The notes under the pieces were generated by a model, which saw nothing but the letters and a program-made list of their open reading frames with translations, made no database searches and was not told where the DNA came from. Of a stretch of 64,000 bases of DNA, positions 52,216 through 60,779 are shown in pieces (the first letter of the stretch is position 1; each line of letters opens with the position of its first letter). This DNA is from Kaistella carnis. GTDB lineage: Bacteria > Bacteroidota > Bacteroidia > Flavobacteriales > Weeksellaceae. The translations under genes and the position numbers were made by a program. Location: contig NZ_CP034159.1 of the NCBI RefSeq assembly GCF_003860585.1, positions 1,984,001 to 2,048,000 on the forward strand, in the 5' to 3' direction.

Positions 52216-55200
52216 TTACTCAGATAGATTAATATCTTCTTTTTTTAATGGAACTACTTTCTCCTGAAGATATTGGAAAATAACAAATAAAACCGGAATG
52301 GCAACCAATCCGAAGAACGTTCCAATCAATAATCCTGAGGCTGCACCAGTCGCAATAGAGCGGTTACCTACCGAGCCAATCCCTGTGGCAAAGACCAATG
52401 GAATCATCCCGAAGATAAAAGCAAATGAGGTCATCAAAATCGGACGTAACCTGGCTTTTGCAGCATTAATCGCCGACATGGTAATTGATTCTCCGTGGTG
52501 GCGCCTTTGTACGGCAAATTCCACAATCAAAATTGCATTCTTGGCAAGTAATCCAATCAACATGATAATAGCGATCTGGAAGTAAATATTATTTTCTAAT
52601 CCAAAAATTCGCTGACCGAAAAATGCTCCAATTACTCCCAGAGGAAGTGAAAAGATAACAGAGAAGGGCAATAAATAACTTTCGTATTGAGCAGACAGAA
52701 TAAAGTAAACAAACAAGAAACTCAGTAAGAAAACGACATAAGTTTGTGACCCAGCCTTCATTTCCTCTTTGGTTAAGCCGGTAAATTCAACATCATAATT
52801 AGCGGGTAAATTCTCGGCTGCAACTTCTTGCACTGCTTTAATCGCATCCCCTGTTGAAAACCCGGGATTACTTGATCCATTAATTCCAACGGAAGTAAAA
52901 AGATTATATCGTTCTAAGGATTGTGGTCCAAAGCTTTTTTCTAATGAAACAAACTGCGAAATTGGCGCCATGGCTCCAGAAGCTGTTTTAACAAAGATAG
53001 AGTTCAAATTTTCGGGAGATTTCCGATCATCGGGTAACGCCTGAATCATTACTCTAAATTGTTTTCCATATTTAGTAAAATCTGAAGAATAAATTCCTCC
53101 AATATATCCTTGCATCGTACTCAAAATACTATTCAAAGTAACCCCACTTTCTTTAGCACGCGGAACATTCACCACCATTTCATACTGTGGATAATTTGTA
53201 TTGAAAGAGGTTGACGCAAACTGGATTTCCGGTCTTTGCATCAATGCGCCCACAAAACTTTGGGTTACTTTATTTAATTCGTTAATATCCCCACCTGATT
53301 TATCTAATAATACAGTCGAGAAACCGTCACTACTCCCAAACCCAGGTACACTTGGCGGCGAAAAGAAAATAATTTTGGCATCTGGATATTTAGCGGTAAT
53401 TCCAAATAAACTTTTGGTAATATCATCAATGGTTTGACCGCCGGCTTTACCCCGCTCATTAAAAGGTTTTAATTTAACAAAGGCCTGCCCAACGTTAGAT
53501 CCGGAACCAGACATAAATCCACGGCTCGCCGTAAATGTCACGTTTTGCACCCCCGGAAGTTTACGGGCTTCTTTTTGAAGATCTGATAAAACATTGTACG
53601 TTCTTTCAAGTGAGGCTCCGGGTGGAAGCAATACATCGGTAAATAAAATTCCACGGTCTTCTTTCGGAATAAATCCTGTAGGCATTGTGGAACTTGCCCA
53701 CCAGAATGTAACTCCTCCGGCTGCAAAAATGATCAATAAGCTCACCCATTTATTTCTTAGAATGAAATTAAATGACTGACCATATTTCTTTGTACCTGCA
53801 TTAAATCCTGCATTAAATTTATAAAAGAATTTTTGTGCAAAATTCATAGTTCCATACTCTTTCGTATGATGTGCGGGAGGTTTCAAAAACATAGCACAAA
53901 GCACCGGACTTAAAGTCAAAGCATTAACAGCTGAAATTAAAATCGCTATGATCAGGGTAATCCCAAACTGCTGATAGAAAACTCCGGTAGGTCCGGTTAA
54001 GAAAGTTACGGGAATAAATACAGCAGCCATTACCAAAGTAATTGATATAATCGCACCTGTAATTTCGTCCATCGCTTCGATGGTTGCTTTTTTAGCGTCG
54101 GTGATTCCTCCTTCCATTTTAGCGTGTACGGCTTCTACCACAACAATGGCGTCATCCACTACAATCCCGATGGCAAGAACCAAAGCAAAAAGGGTTAATA
54201 AGTTAATGGAATAACCCAATAAATTAAGGAAAAAGAAGGTTCCTACAATAGAAACAGGAACGGCAATCGCCGGAATTAAAGTGGATCTAAAGTCCTGTAA
54301 GAATAAAAACACAACTAAAAACACGAGCACAAATGCTTCTAAAAGCGTGGTCACTACTTTAGAGATTGAAGCGTCCAGAAACTCATTGGTATCAAAGTTA
54401 ATATTATAGCCAATTCCTTCCGGAAGTGTTTTTTCAGTTTCTTTTAGTAAGGTTTTTATGTTGGTAATAATTTCCTGAGCATTGGAACCCGGTGTCTGAA
54501 AAATCCCCATTGATATGGAACGGTTTCCATTACTTTCACCAATTCCTGCATACGATTGAGAATCCAGTTTAATCTCTGCGACATCTTTTAAACGGAGATA
54601 TTCCCCATTTCCTAAGGCACGAAGAATAATGTTTTCAAACTGATCAACTTCGTTATATTTTCCTTTGTAGGTAATGATATACTGAAAAGAACCTCCACTG
54701 TTTTCACCTAAGGCTCCGGCAGCTGCTTCTCTGGACTGATCATTGATCGCTGCAGAAACTTCGGCAGGTTCTAAACCATACGCTGCCATTTTTGCGGGAT
54801 CCAACCAAACTCTCATGGAATAATTTTTTCCACCAAAAACCTGGGCATCACCCACACCATTTACCCTTTTTAATTCAGGAATAACATTAATATTTAGGTA
54901 ATTCTGCAGCCAAACTTCATCCAGTTTAGGATTCGCAGTGTAAAAGCTCAAGAACATCAAGGCACTTGTCTGCTGCTTGCTCACCTGCACTCCGGATCTT
55001 GTAACTTCTGAAGGCAGAAGCGGAATTGCACGCTGAACTTGATTTTGAACATTTACCGCAGCGATATCCGGATCAATTCCCTGTTTGAAGAAAATCTGAA
55101 TCGAAGCAGAACCGTTGTTTCCGGCAGAAGATGAAATATAGTCCATTCCTTCTACTCCATTCACCTGTTCTTCAATCGGGATCACTACACTATTCATCAC

Positions 55201-55368
55201 CGTTTGCGCGTTGGCACCGGTATAATTTGCTGAAATTCGCACCGTTGGTGGCGCAATATCAGGATACTGTGTAACCGGCAAAGAGATTAATCCCAGAATC
55301 CCCAACACTACAATCATGATGGAAATTACCGTAGATAAAACCGGTCTGTTTATAAATTTTTTAATCAT
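52216..55368 (-). CDS. RND multidrug efflux pump, AcrB/MexB (HAE1) type
   Basis: 1050 residues, the normal size for a hydrophobe/amphiphile RND transporter. The opening MIKKFINRPVLSTVISIMIVV is typical. Two halves each carry a large periplasmic loop. The proton relay helix 4 reads FALVLAIGIVVDDAIVVVEA with the two essential Asp, and Lys is in the second half (IMLIGLLAKNAILIVEF). FFKQGIDPDIAAVNVQNQV and AINDQSREAAAGALG are porter-domain landmarks. Pumps drugs, detergents or bile-like compounds from the periplasm. Sits 3 bp after the fusion protein gene. Confidence 0.95.
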   Translation of the reverse strand: MIKKFINRPVLSTVISIMIVVLGILGLISLPVTQYPDIAPPTVRISANYTGANAQTVMNSVVIPIEEQVNGVEGMDYISSSAGNNGSASIQIFFKQGIDPDIAAVNVQNQVQRAIPLLPSEVTRSGVQVSKQQTSALMFLSFYTANPKLDEVWLQNYLNINVIPELKRVNGVGDAQVFGGKNYSMRVWLDPAKMAAYGLEPAEVSAAINDQSREAAAGALGENSGGSFQYIITYKGKYNEVDQFENIILRALGNGEYLRLKDVAEIKLDSQSYAGIGESNGNRSISMGIFQTPGSNAQEIITNIKTLLKETEKTLPEGIGYNINFDTNEFLDASISKVVTTLLEAFVLVFLVVFLFLQDFRSTLIPAIAVPVSIVGTFFFLNLLGYSINLLTLFALVLAIGIVVDDAIVVVEAVHAKMEGGITDAKKATIEAMDEITGAIISITLVMAAVFIPVTFLTGPTGVFYQQFGITLIIAILISAVNALTLSPVLCAMFLKPPAHHTKEYGTMNFAQKFFYKFNAGFNAGTKKYGQSFNFILRNKWVSLLIIFAAGGVTFWWASSTMPTGFIPKEDRGILFTDVLLPPGASLERTYNVLSDLQKEARKLPGVQNVTFTASRGFMSGSGSNVGQAFVKLKPFNERGKAGGQTIDDITKSLFGITAKYPDAKIIFFSPPSVPGFGSSDGFSTVLLDKSGGDINELNKVTQSFVGALMQRPEIQFASTSFNTNYPQYEMVVNVPRAKESGVTLNSILSTMQGYIGGIYSSDFTKYGKQFRVMIQALPDDRKSPENLNSIFVKTASGAMAPISQFVSLEKSFGPQSLERYNLFTSVGINGSSNPGFSTGDAIKAVQEVAAENLPANYDVEFTGLTKEEMKAGSQTYVVFLLSFLFVYFILSAQYESYLLPFSVIFSLPLGVIGAFFGQRIFGLENNIYFQIAIIMLIGLLAKNAILIVEFAVQRRHHGESITMSAINAAKARLRPILMTSFAFIFGMIPLVFATGIGSVGNRSIATGAASGLLIGTFFGLVAIPVLFVIFQYLQEKVVPLKKEDINLSE

Positions 55369-55371
55369 GTT

Positions 55372-56601
55372 CTAGAAAATCGGTTTTATAGCATTAATGA
55401 GATCGTCGAATTTTTTGGGTTGTGCTTTTACAGGAGTTCCGGTTTTTAAGGTTCCGACGCCTTCTGCAACAACAACTTCGCCTTTCACAGCACCTTCTTT
55501 AATAACCACCATATTATTCACGCGATCAATGACCGAAATCACCGTACTTTTGGCAGTATCTTTTTCTACTTTGTAAATGTAAACCAAACCTTGCTGCTCA
55601 ATTGTAGCACTTTCCGGAATGACCAAAGCATTATCATAAGTGATTGGAATCCTAATGGTTCCACTATTTCCGTTGCTCAATAATTTATTAGGATTGGGAA
55701 ATGAAACACGGAACTGAATACTTCCGGTGGCAGCATCAATCTGTCCGGTAATTGCTTTGATATATCCTTTCTCTGCATAGACATCTCCATTAGCCAAAAC
55801 CAATTCTACTGCCGGCATATTTTTTATTTTTTCCGGAATGGTTGCGCCTTTTGAATTTTTTAAGAAGTCCAGATATTCCTTTTCGTTCATTGAAAAATAA
55901 GCATAAAGTTCGCTGGTATCAGAAACCGTTGAAATCGGCATTGGATCACCAGGTCCAACCAAACTTCCGGTTCTGAAATTAATTTTTCCTATCGTTCCCG
56001 AGATAGGCGCGCGAATCACAGAGTAATCAACATTTGCCTGAGCGCCTTGGTAATTTGCCTGAGCCTGAGCTACTCCTGCGGAAGCTTGCTGTTTTGCGGC
56101 AACTGCTTGGGCAACTTGTGCCTGAGCTCTTGCTAAATTAGCCTGTGCGGTTTGCAGCTGAACACTGCTGATAATATTTTTTTCCACTAAAGGTTTCAGT
56201 TTGTTTACTTCAACCTGAGCGGCACTTACGGCAGATTGCGCAGCTTTCACATTGGCATCGGAAGCGGCAACACTTGACTGCGCGGCACCAACTCCTGCCT
56301 TTGCCGCATTCGCAGACTGGCTTAAAGCATTGGTTTCTAATCTGAACAATGGTTGACCTTTCGTTACATATTGACCTTCGTCTACTAACACCTGCGTAAT
56401 ATAACCCGACATTTTAGCGCGAACATCATTATTAACCCGACCCTCAATACTTGCGGGAAAGGCAGAATAACCAACAACATTTCTATTCTCTACCACTACG
56501 GTAGAAACTACTTTGGGACCTTGAGCAGGTCTTTCGTCTTTCTTTTTGCAGGATAAAACCGACAAAACAGAGAAAGAAAGAAGGATAATTTTATTTTTCA
56601 T
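55372..56601 (-). CDS. RND periplasmic adaptor (membrane fusion protein)
   Basis: 409 residues from ATG 56601 (MKNKIILLSF). Lipobox VLSC with Cys18 followed by KKKDERP. Biotinyl-lipoyl half RAKMSGYITQVLVDEGQYVTKGQPLF, then a long Ala/Gln-rich alpha-hairpin (AAKAGVGAAQSSVAASDANVKAAQ, broken here), the second lipoyl half VIRAPISGTIGKINFRTGSLV, and beta-barrel/membrane-proximal domains. Joins the RND pump to the outer-membrane duct. First structural gene of the operon, 67 bp after the regulator gene. Confidence 0.95.
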   Translation of the reverse strand: MKNKIILLSFSVLSVLSCKKKDERPAQGPKVVSTVVVENRNVVGYSAFPASIEGRVNNDVRAKMSGYITQVLVDEGQYVTKGQPLFRLETNALSQSANAAKAGVGAAQSSVAASDANVKAAQSAVSAAQVEVNKLKPLVEKNIISSVQLQTAQANLARAQAQVAQAVAAKQQASAGVAQAQANYQGAQANVDYSVIRAPISGTIGKINFRTGSLVGPGDPMPISTVSDTSELYAYFSMNEKEYLDFLKNSKGATIPEKIKNMPAVELVLANGDVYAEKGYIKAITGQIDAATGSIQFRVSFPNPNKLLSNGNSGTIRIPITYDNALVIPESATIEQQGLVYIYKVEKDTAKSTVISVIDRVNNMVVIKEGAVKGEVVVAEGVGTLKTGTPVKAQPKKFDDLINAIKPIF

Positions 56602-56668
56602 GAATTTAATTTTATAATTGAATGTCATCATTATTATAATATAAGTGGTGACGAAGGAAGTTGTTATT

Positions 56669-57115
56669 TTAAAGTTGATCTAAACTCTCTTTTATATTTT
56701 CAATATTTTTATCAAAAAGCTTCGTATAAATATCAAATTTACGCAAGGCTTCCTTATCACTTGTGTTTCGGAAATTTTTTAACTGATTTAAAATTAATAA
56801 TTCCTTTTCCATTTTTGTGATAATTTCTCCAAAACGAATTTTCATATACTTTTCATTCATTGCAAAGAATCGTTTCCGCTCGTCAATTTTATTGAAATCA
56901 GTAATGATATTAAGGTTTAACAGTAAATTGAGATTTGACGAAACAGCGCTTTTGCTGGCAGAAAAAACTTCTACAAACTCATCGAAAGAAACTCCTTTTC
57001 TATCAAAATCAAAAATTAGGTAGGAATAAATTTTCGCAGCAAGTGGCGGTAAATGGAATACATCTCCATAAAATTTCACCATATCGTAAAATAAATCTTT
57101 ATCAATTTCCAGCAT
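56669..57115 (-). CDS. GbsR/MarR-family transcriptional regulator
   Basis: 148 residues from ATG 57115; the frame also opens at TTG 57118. Winged helix-turn-helix in about residues 25-75 (PLAAKIYSYLIFDFDRKGVSFDEFVEVFSASKSAVSSNLNLLLNL, broken here into HTH helices), then a coiled C-terminal helix for dimerisation (MEKELLILNQLKNFRN). GbsR-type regulators commonly head efflux or osmolyte operons. It is the first gene of the RND operon and has a perfect palindrome in its promoter, so self-repression is likely. Confidence 0.88.
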   Translation of the reverse strand: MLEIDKDLFYDMVKFYGDVFHLPPLAAKIYSYLIFDFDRKGVSFDEFVEVFSASKSAVSSNLNLLLNLNIITDFNKIDERKRFFAMNEKYMKIRFGEIITKMEKELLILNQLKNFRNTSDKEALRKFDIYTKLFDKNIENIKESLDQL

Positions 57116-57132
57116 CAATTGTATTTAATTTG

Positions 57133-57140
57133 CAAAAATA
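57133..57140 (-). promoter_or_regulatory. -7 element for the gbsR-like gene and RND operon
   Basis: TATTTTTG on the minus strand, 17 nt before ATG 57115. A TTG lies 25 nt upstream (complement at 57166-57168); the palindrome at 57144-57160 fills the spacer. Confidence 0.5.
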
Positions 57141-57143
57141 CAA

Positions 57144-57160
57144 TTTAGTTCTGAACTAAA
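57144..57160. promoter_or_regulatory. perfect palindromic operator TTTAGTTCTGAACTAAA
   Basis: 17-bp perfect inverted repeat, arms TTTAGTTC/GAACTAAA around one T, placed between the -33 and -7 boxes of the RND operon. It is in the classical repressor position and very likely the site of the encoded GbsR/MarR dimer. Confidence 0.65.
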
Positions 57161-57269
57161 AGAACCAAACTTTGATTTTAAGATTATTTTATGATTTTGC
57201 TACCTTATTATATCCTTTAATCAAATAGGATTCAATTGAAAATGCAAATATGGTAGGCCCAAACAAGAT

Positions 57270-57286
57270 TAATTTTGTTAATTTTG
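57270..57286 (+). promoter_or_regulatory. two tandem -7 elements for the SUI1-like gene
   Basis: TAATTTTG at 57270-57277 and again at 57279-57286 (9-bp step). The second ends 4 nt before ATG 57291, so the mRNA is predicted leaderless or with a 9-13 nt leader. Confidence 0.45.
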
Positions 57287-57290
57287 TTAG

Positions 57291-57614
57291 ATGGACTTAA
57301 GAGATCAACTAAAAAATATATTTCCTGATCACGAAGAGCAGGATTTTGAAATGCCGGTGGAAAAATTTGTGCAGAAAGAACCGCTCATCTGTAAATTTGA
57401 AAAAAAAGGCAGGCATGGAAAACCCGTAGCTCTTGTTGAAGGTTTCGAAGGAAGCGATGAAGAACTGAAAAAGATTTCTAAGAAAATAAAAACGACTTTG
57501 GGAATTGGCGGCTCGGAAAAAGACGGAATCATTATTATACAAGGCGATAACCGGGATAAGATCATGGTAATATTGAAGGAGATGGGTTATAAAACTAAAC
57601 GAGTTGGAGGATAA
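57291..57614 (+). CDS. SUI1/eIF1-like translation initiation factor (YciH type)
   Basis: 107 residues. The SUI1 domain occupies about residues 30-107: the basic RHGKPVALVEGFEGSDEEL loop, KKISKKIKTTLGIGGSEKDGII, here truncated, and QGDNRDKIMVILKEMGYKTKRVGG, all canonical. eIF1-like proteins act on start-codon fidelity at the small ribosomal subunit; bacterial YciH is poorly understood. Flanked by a short, uncertain gene and the nucleoside phosphorylase. Confidence 0.9.
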   Translation: MDLRDQLKNIFPDHEEQDFEMPVEKFVQKEPLICKFEKKGRHGKPVALVEGFEGSDEELKKISKKIKTTLGIGGSEKDGIIIIQGDNRDKIMVILKEMGYKTKRVGG

Positions 57615-57621
57615 ACCATTG

Positions 57622-57789
57622 ATGCCTACTTGCGTTATGAAAACGAATCTGCAGCCCGACTTGAACGGAAATCCTTTTTTTTGCAAAGGCAATTGCGTAG
57701 GCAAAAAAGATTGGGAGTGGAAGGCGGAAATGTCTGCCATAAAAAAATACAAAGTGACATTCGACGCAGTCAAATGTCTGCCCAAATAA
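57622..57789 (+). CDS. possible small cysteine-containing protein
   Basis: 55 residues from ATG 57622 (the frame opens at TTG 57604). It has four Cys (PTCVMK, NPFFCKGNC, VKCLP) and a Lys/Trp-rich middle (KKDWEWKAEMSAIKKYKV). It fills the gap between the SUI1-like gene and the phosphorylase gene exactly. No signal peptide and no known family. The even use of the gap favours a gene, while the small size and lack of homology known to me leave it uncertain. Confidence 0.35.
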   Translation: MPTCVMKTNLQPDLNGNPFFCKGNCVGKKDWEWKAEMSAIKKYKVTFDAVKCLPK

Positions 57790-57814
57790 AAATTTAAAAT
57801 AAAAAAATTAGAAT

Positions 57815-58669
57815 ATGCTTAATAAATTAGCAGCATCAGAATTGGTGCTAAATGACGACGGAAGTGTGTATCACTTGAACTTATCGCCGGAAGATATTGC
57901 GGGTAAAATTTTGTTGGTTGGTGATCCTGACCGTGTTCCAAAGGTTTCTAAATATTTCGACAAGATTGAAATCAAAAAAAATAAAAGAGAATTTTATACG
58001 CATACCGGAACTTTGCGCGGCGAAAGAATCACGGTAATGTCGACCGGAATCGGAACTGAAAACATCGATATCGTGATGAACGAGTTGGATGCTTTGGTGA
58101 ATATCGATTTGAAAAATAAAGAGTTCAAAACCGATCATACGGCTTTGGAATTATTCAGAATGGGAACTTGCGGAAGTGTGAATCCTGATATTGAGGTCGA
58201 CAATATGCTCGTAACTGAAAACGTGGTTGGTCTTGATGGTCTTTTGCATTTTTACCAGGATTACGAATTTGAAAATGACTTCTCCAGAAACTTTATGGCG
58301 AAATTCCCGTATGAGAAAATCAAACCGATGTTGTATTTCTCTGAATGGGCGCCCGAAATGGCAACCTACTACAGCGATGCTAAATACCGCGGAAACACGG
58401 CGACTTTCCCAGGTTTTTATGCACCACAAGGACGTCAACTTCGTTTGAGAGCAATAGATGATAAATTCTTGGAAACCTTAAATGAGTTGGGTGTGACGAA
58501 CTTCGAGATGGAAACTTCTGCGATTTATGGTCTTTCAAAATTGTTAGGACACAAAGCGATTACAGTGAATTCAGTTATTGCAAACAGAAGAAGAGGCGAG
58601 TTTTCTGCGGATCACGCAGCGTCTGAAAAAAATATGATTGAGTGGGTTTTAGATCGTGTTATTAAATAG
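57815..58669 (+). CDS. udp: nucleoside phosphorylase (uridine phosphorylase type)
   Basis: 284 residues. PNP/UDP family motifs: ILLVGDPDRVPKVSKYFD, MSTGIGTENIDIVMNEL, FRMGTCGSVNPDIEVDN, and FEMETSAIYGLSKLLGHKAI carrying the substrate-contact Glu-Met-Glu. Such enzymes split uridine or purine nucleosides with phosphate into base and ribose-1-phosphate. The FEMETSAIYGLS part fits uridine-type phosphorylases, but substrate range is not certain. A terminator follows at 58770. Confidence 0.88.
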   Translation: MLNKLAASELVLNDDGSVYHLNLSPEDIAGKILLVGDPDRVPKVSKYFDKIEIKKNKREFYTHTGTLRGERITVMSTGIGTENIDIVMNELDALVNIDLKNKEFKTDHTALELFRMGTCGSVNPDIEVDNMLVTENVVGLDGLLHFYQDYEFENDFSRNFMAKFPYEKIKPMLYFSEWAPEMATYYSDAKYRGNTATFPGFYAPQGRQLRLRAIDDKFLETLNELGVTNFEMETSAIYGLSKLLGHKAITVNSVIANRRRGEFSADHAASEKNMIEWVLDRVIK

Positions 58670-58769
58670 GTTTTTTAAGCATAAAGGCACAAATTTTAAT
58701 CTTTTACTTAAAAAGGGTGTAGAAGTACATCAAGTAAAAAGTATATTTTGTGAATGATAATAGAATAAG

Positions 58770-58797
58770 TGCGGTTAAGAAATTAGCCGCATTTTTT
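58770..58797 (+). terminator. intrinsic terminator after udp
   Basis: Stem TGCGGTTAA (58770-58778) / TTAGCCGCA (58783-58791) with one G-U pair, GAAA loop, then a T run reaching the convergent tag gene. Confidence 0.88.
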
Positions 58798-59351
58798 TAT
58801 TTAGAGTGGCAATCAACCAAATGATCATTCACCATTCCCGTTGCTTGCATGTGCGCATAAACTACGGTTGAACCCAGAAATTTGAAACCTCTTTTCTTTA
58901 AATCTTTCGATAATGCATCTGAAATTTCTGTGGTTGCAGGAACATCACTTAAGGTTTTCGGATGATTTACAATTGGCTTTCCATCAACAAAACTCCAGAT
59001 GTATTTTGAGAAACTGCCGAACTCTTTTTGTACTTCCTGAAATCTTTGCGCATTATTTATTGTAGCTAAGATTTTTAATCGATTTCTGATTATTCCGGCA
59101 TTGTTCATTAAATCTTCTACTTTGTCTTCAGAATAGGTTGCAATTATATCATAATTAAATTCGTCAAAAGCCCTTTTAAAATTTTCTCTTTTCTTTAAAA
59201 TAGTATACCAGGAAAGCCCGGCCTGAAAGCTTTCTAAAACCAGAAATTCGAAAATTGTTTCATCATCGTATACTGGCTTTCCCCATTCTTCGTCATGATA
59301 CTTTCTATAGAGATCATCTTTCTCACACCAGCCACACCGAATTAATTCCAT
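58797..59351 (-). CDS. tag: DNA-3-methyladenine glycosylase I
   Basis: 184 residues. Tag excises 3-methyladenine from alkylated DNA. The structural zinc ligands fit the family exactly: Cys6 (IRCGWC), His19 (KYHDEEWG), His177 and Cys181 (NDHLVDCHSK). The substrate pocket shows EEWGKPVYDDETIFEFLVLE and FQAGLSWYTILKKRENFKRAF, here broken, as in E. coli Tag. Stop sits beside the udp terminator; no co-transcribed partner. Confidence 0.95.
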   Translation of the reverse strand: MELIRCGWCEKDDLYRKYHDEEWGKPVYDDETIFEFLVLESFQAGLSWYTILKKRENFKRAFDEFNYDIIATYSEDKVEDLMNNAGIIRNRLKILATINNAQRFQEVQKEFGSFSKYIWSFVDGKPIVNHPKTLSDVPATTEISDALSKDLKKRGFKFLGSTVVYAHMQATGMVNDHLVDCHSK

Positions 59352-59540
59352 ACCTAATATTTAAGTACGAAAATATGAATTCTTAATTTATAAAATTATA
59401 GTTTCACATCGAAAAGAATATTAGCAAAACTTTAAGATATGTTTAACATAATATTAGATAATTTAGGAATAGTAATTGTAACTACGTAAATATCAAATTA
59501 AATTTCATTCGTAAAATTATTAACATTAAACATTATTATT

Positions 59541-59807
59541 ATGGAAAGACAAGATTATAACAAAGCAGAAAATGCAGTAGATAAAGCAAAATGGACGGTG
59601 AATGATTATGCTGACAGAGCAAAAGATTACATCCGTGAGCAAAAGCACAAAAATGCAGAACCAACTGCAGACGGCTGGATGGAAAGAGCGAAAGAAAATG
59701 TTTCTGATGCTTGGGAAGACACAAAAGATGCCGTTTCTGATGCCTGGGAAAAAACAAAAGACTGGAGCGAAGATGCAAAAGCTGAAGTAAGAAAAGCGAC
59801 CAACTAA
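59541..59807 (+). CDS. small hydrophilic LEA-like protein with 11-residue repeats
   Basis: 88 residues with no signal peptide and a highly charged, helix-forming composition. Two consecutive 11-residue units, SDAWEDTKDAV (55-65) and SDAWEKTKDWS (66-76), plus weaker earlier ones (VNDYADRAKDY), resemble late-embryogenesis-abundant group 3 or YtxH/CsbD-like stress proteins. These coat membranes or proteins during desiccation or freezing. Not assigned to a specific family. Followed by a good terminator at 59830; upstream 189 bp hold no other gene. Confidence 0.75.
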   Translation: MERQDYNKAENAVDKAKWTVNDYADRAKDYIREQKHKNAEPTADGWMERAKENVSDAWEDTKDAVSDAWEKTKDWSEDAKAEVRKATN

Positions 59808-59829
59808 TCATATTTCATATATAAAGAAG

Positions 59830-59858
59830 AGAATCGTCTTAGGGCGATTCTTTTTTTA
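59830..59858 (+). terminator. intrinsic terminator after the LEA-like gene
   Basis: Stem AGAATCGTC (59830-59838) / GGCGATTCT (59843-59851) with one G-U pair, TTAG loop, T run. Confidence 0.9.
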
Positions 59859-59882
59859 TGCGTTAAACAACAAAAAAATTTT

Positions 59883-59890
59883 TAAATTTG
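59883..59890 (+). promoter_or_regulatory. -7 element for fabI
   Basis: TAAATTTG, 20 nt before ATG 59911. Confidence 0.45.
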
Positions 59891-59910
59891 TCTCAACAAA
59901 AATTAAGATT

Positions 59911-60723
59911 ATGTCATACGGATTATTAAAAGGTAAGAAAGGAATTATCTTCGGTGCCTTAAACGACCAATCCATTGCTTGGAAAGTTGCGGAAAGATGT
60001 CATGAAGAAGGCGCTGAATTTATTCTGTCGAATGCCCCAATCGCCATGAGAATGGGAGAGATTGACGAGCTTGCCAAAAAAACAGGTTCAGATGTGGTTG
60101 CTGCAGATGCTACGTCAGTAGAAGATTTGGAAAAACTTTTTGCCCATGCAGAAGAAAAATATGGCAAGATCGATTTTATCCTTCACTCCATTGGAATGTC
60201 TGTAAATATTAGAAAAGGTAAAACCTATACAGATCTTAATTATGATTTCTTAGAAAAAGGTTGGGATGTTTCCGCTGTTTCTTTTCATAAAGTGATGAAA
60301 ATAGCGTGGGATAAAGATATTATGAATGAATGGGGATCCATTTTAGCATTAACTTATATTGCTGCACAAAGAACCTTCCCTAATTATGGTGATATGGCCG
60401 ATAACAAATCTTATCTTGAAAGTATCGGTAGAAGTTTCGGTTACTATTGGGGCGAAAGAAAAGTGAGAGTGAATACGATCTCTCAGTCTCCGGTAATGAC
60501 AAAAGCAGGTGCCGGTGTTAAAGGAATTAGTGGTTTCTTCAACTTCGCAGATAGTATGTCTCCGCTTGGAAATGCTGATGCCTTGGATTGTGCGAACTAT
60601 TGCGTAAGTCTTTTCTCTGACTTAACCAGAAAAGTAACCATGCAGAATCTTTTCCACGATGGAGGATTTAGCAAAACTGGGGTTTCGCAGAAGATCGTAG
60701 ATAAATTTGAAGATTTCGAGTAA
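59911..60723 (+). CDS. fabI: enoyl-ACP reductase I
   Basis: 270 residues. FabI reduces trans-2-enoyl-ACP with NADH in the last step of each fatty-acid elongation round. NAD-binding IIFGALNDQSIAWKVAE, the catalytic Tyr159-x6-Lys166 (FPNYGDMADNKSYLESIG), LHSIGMSVNIRKG and RVNTISQSPVMTKAGAG are all present. Normal size and spacing for a triclosan-binding type, though sensitivity cannot be read from sequence. Terminator at 60744. Confidence 0.96.
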   Translation: MSYGLLKGKKGIIFGALNDQSIAWKVAERCHEEGAEFILSNAPIAMRMGEIDELAKKTGSDVVAADATSVEDLEKLFAHAEEKYGKIDFILHSIGMSVNIRKGKTYTDLNYDFLEKGWDVSAVSFHKVMKIAWDKDIMNEWGSILALTYIAAQRTFPNYGDMADNKSYLESIGRSFGYYWGERKVRVNTISQSPVMTKAGAGVKGISGFFNFADSMSPLGNADALDCANYCVSLFSDLTRKVTMQNLFHDGGFSKTGVSQKIVDKFEDFE

Positions 60724-60743
60724 GTAAATCTTCCTAGAAATAT

Positions 60744-60779
60744 AAAATCCGTCCCGTTAAATTAATGAGACGGATTTTT
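60744..60779. terminator. terminator between fabI and the M28 peptidase gene
   Basis: Stem AAAATCCGTC (60744-60753) / GACGGATTTT (60769-60778), 15-nt loop; T run on plus and A/T-rich on minus, so it may serve both convergent genes. Confidence 0.8.

Noticed and set aside
57309..57785. 158-codon minus-strand frame opposite the SUI1-like gene
   Set aside because: Antisense to a clear family member; product looks random.
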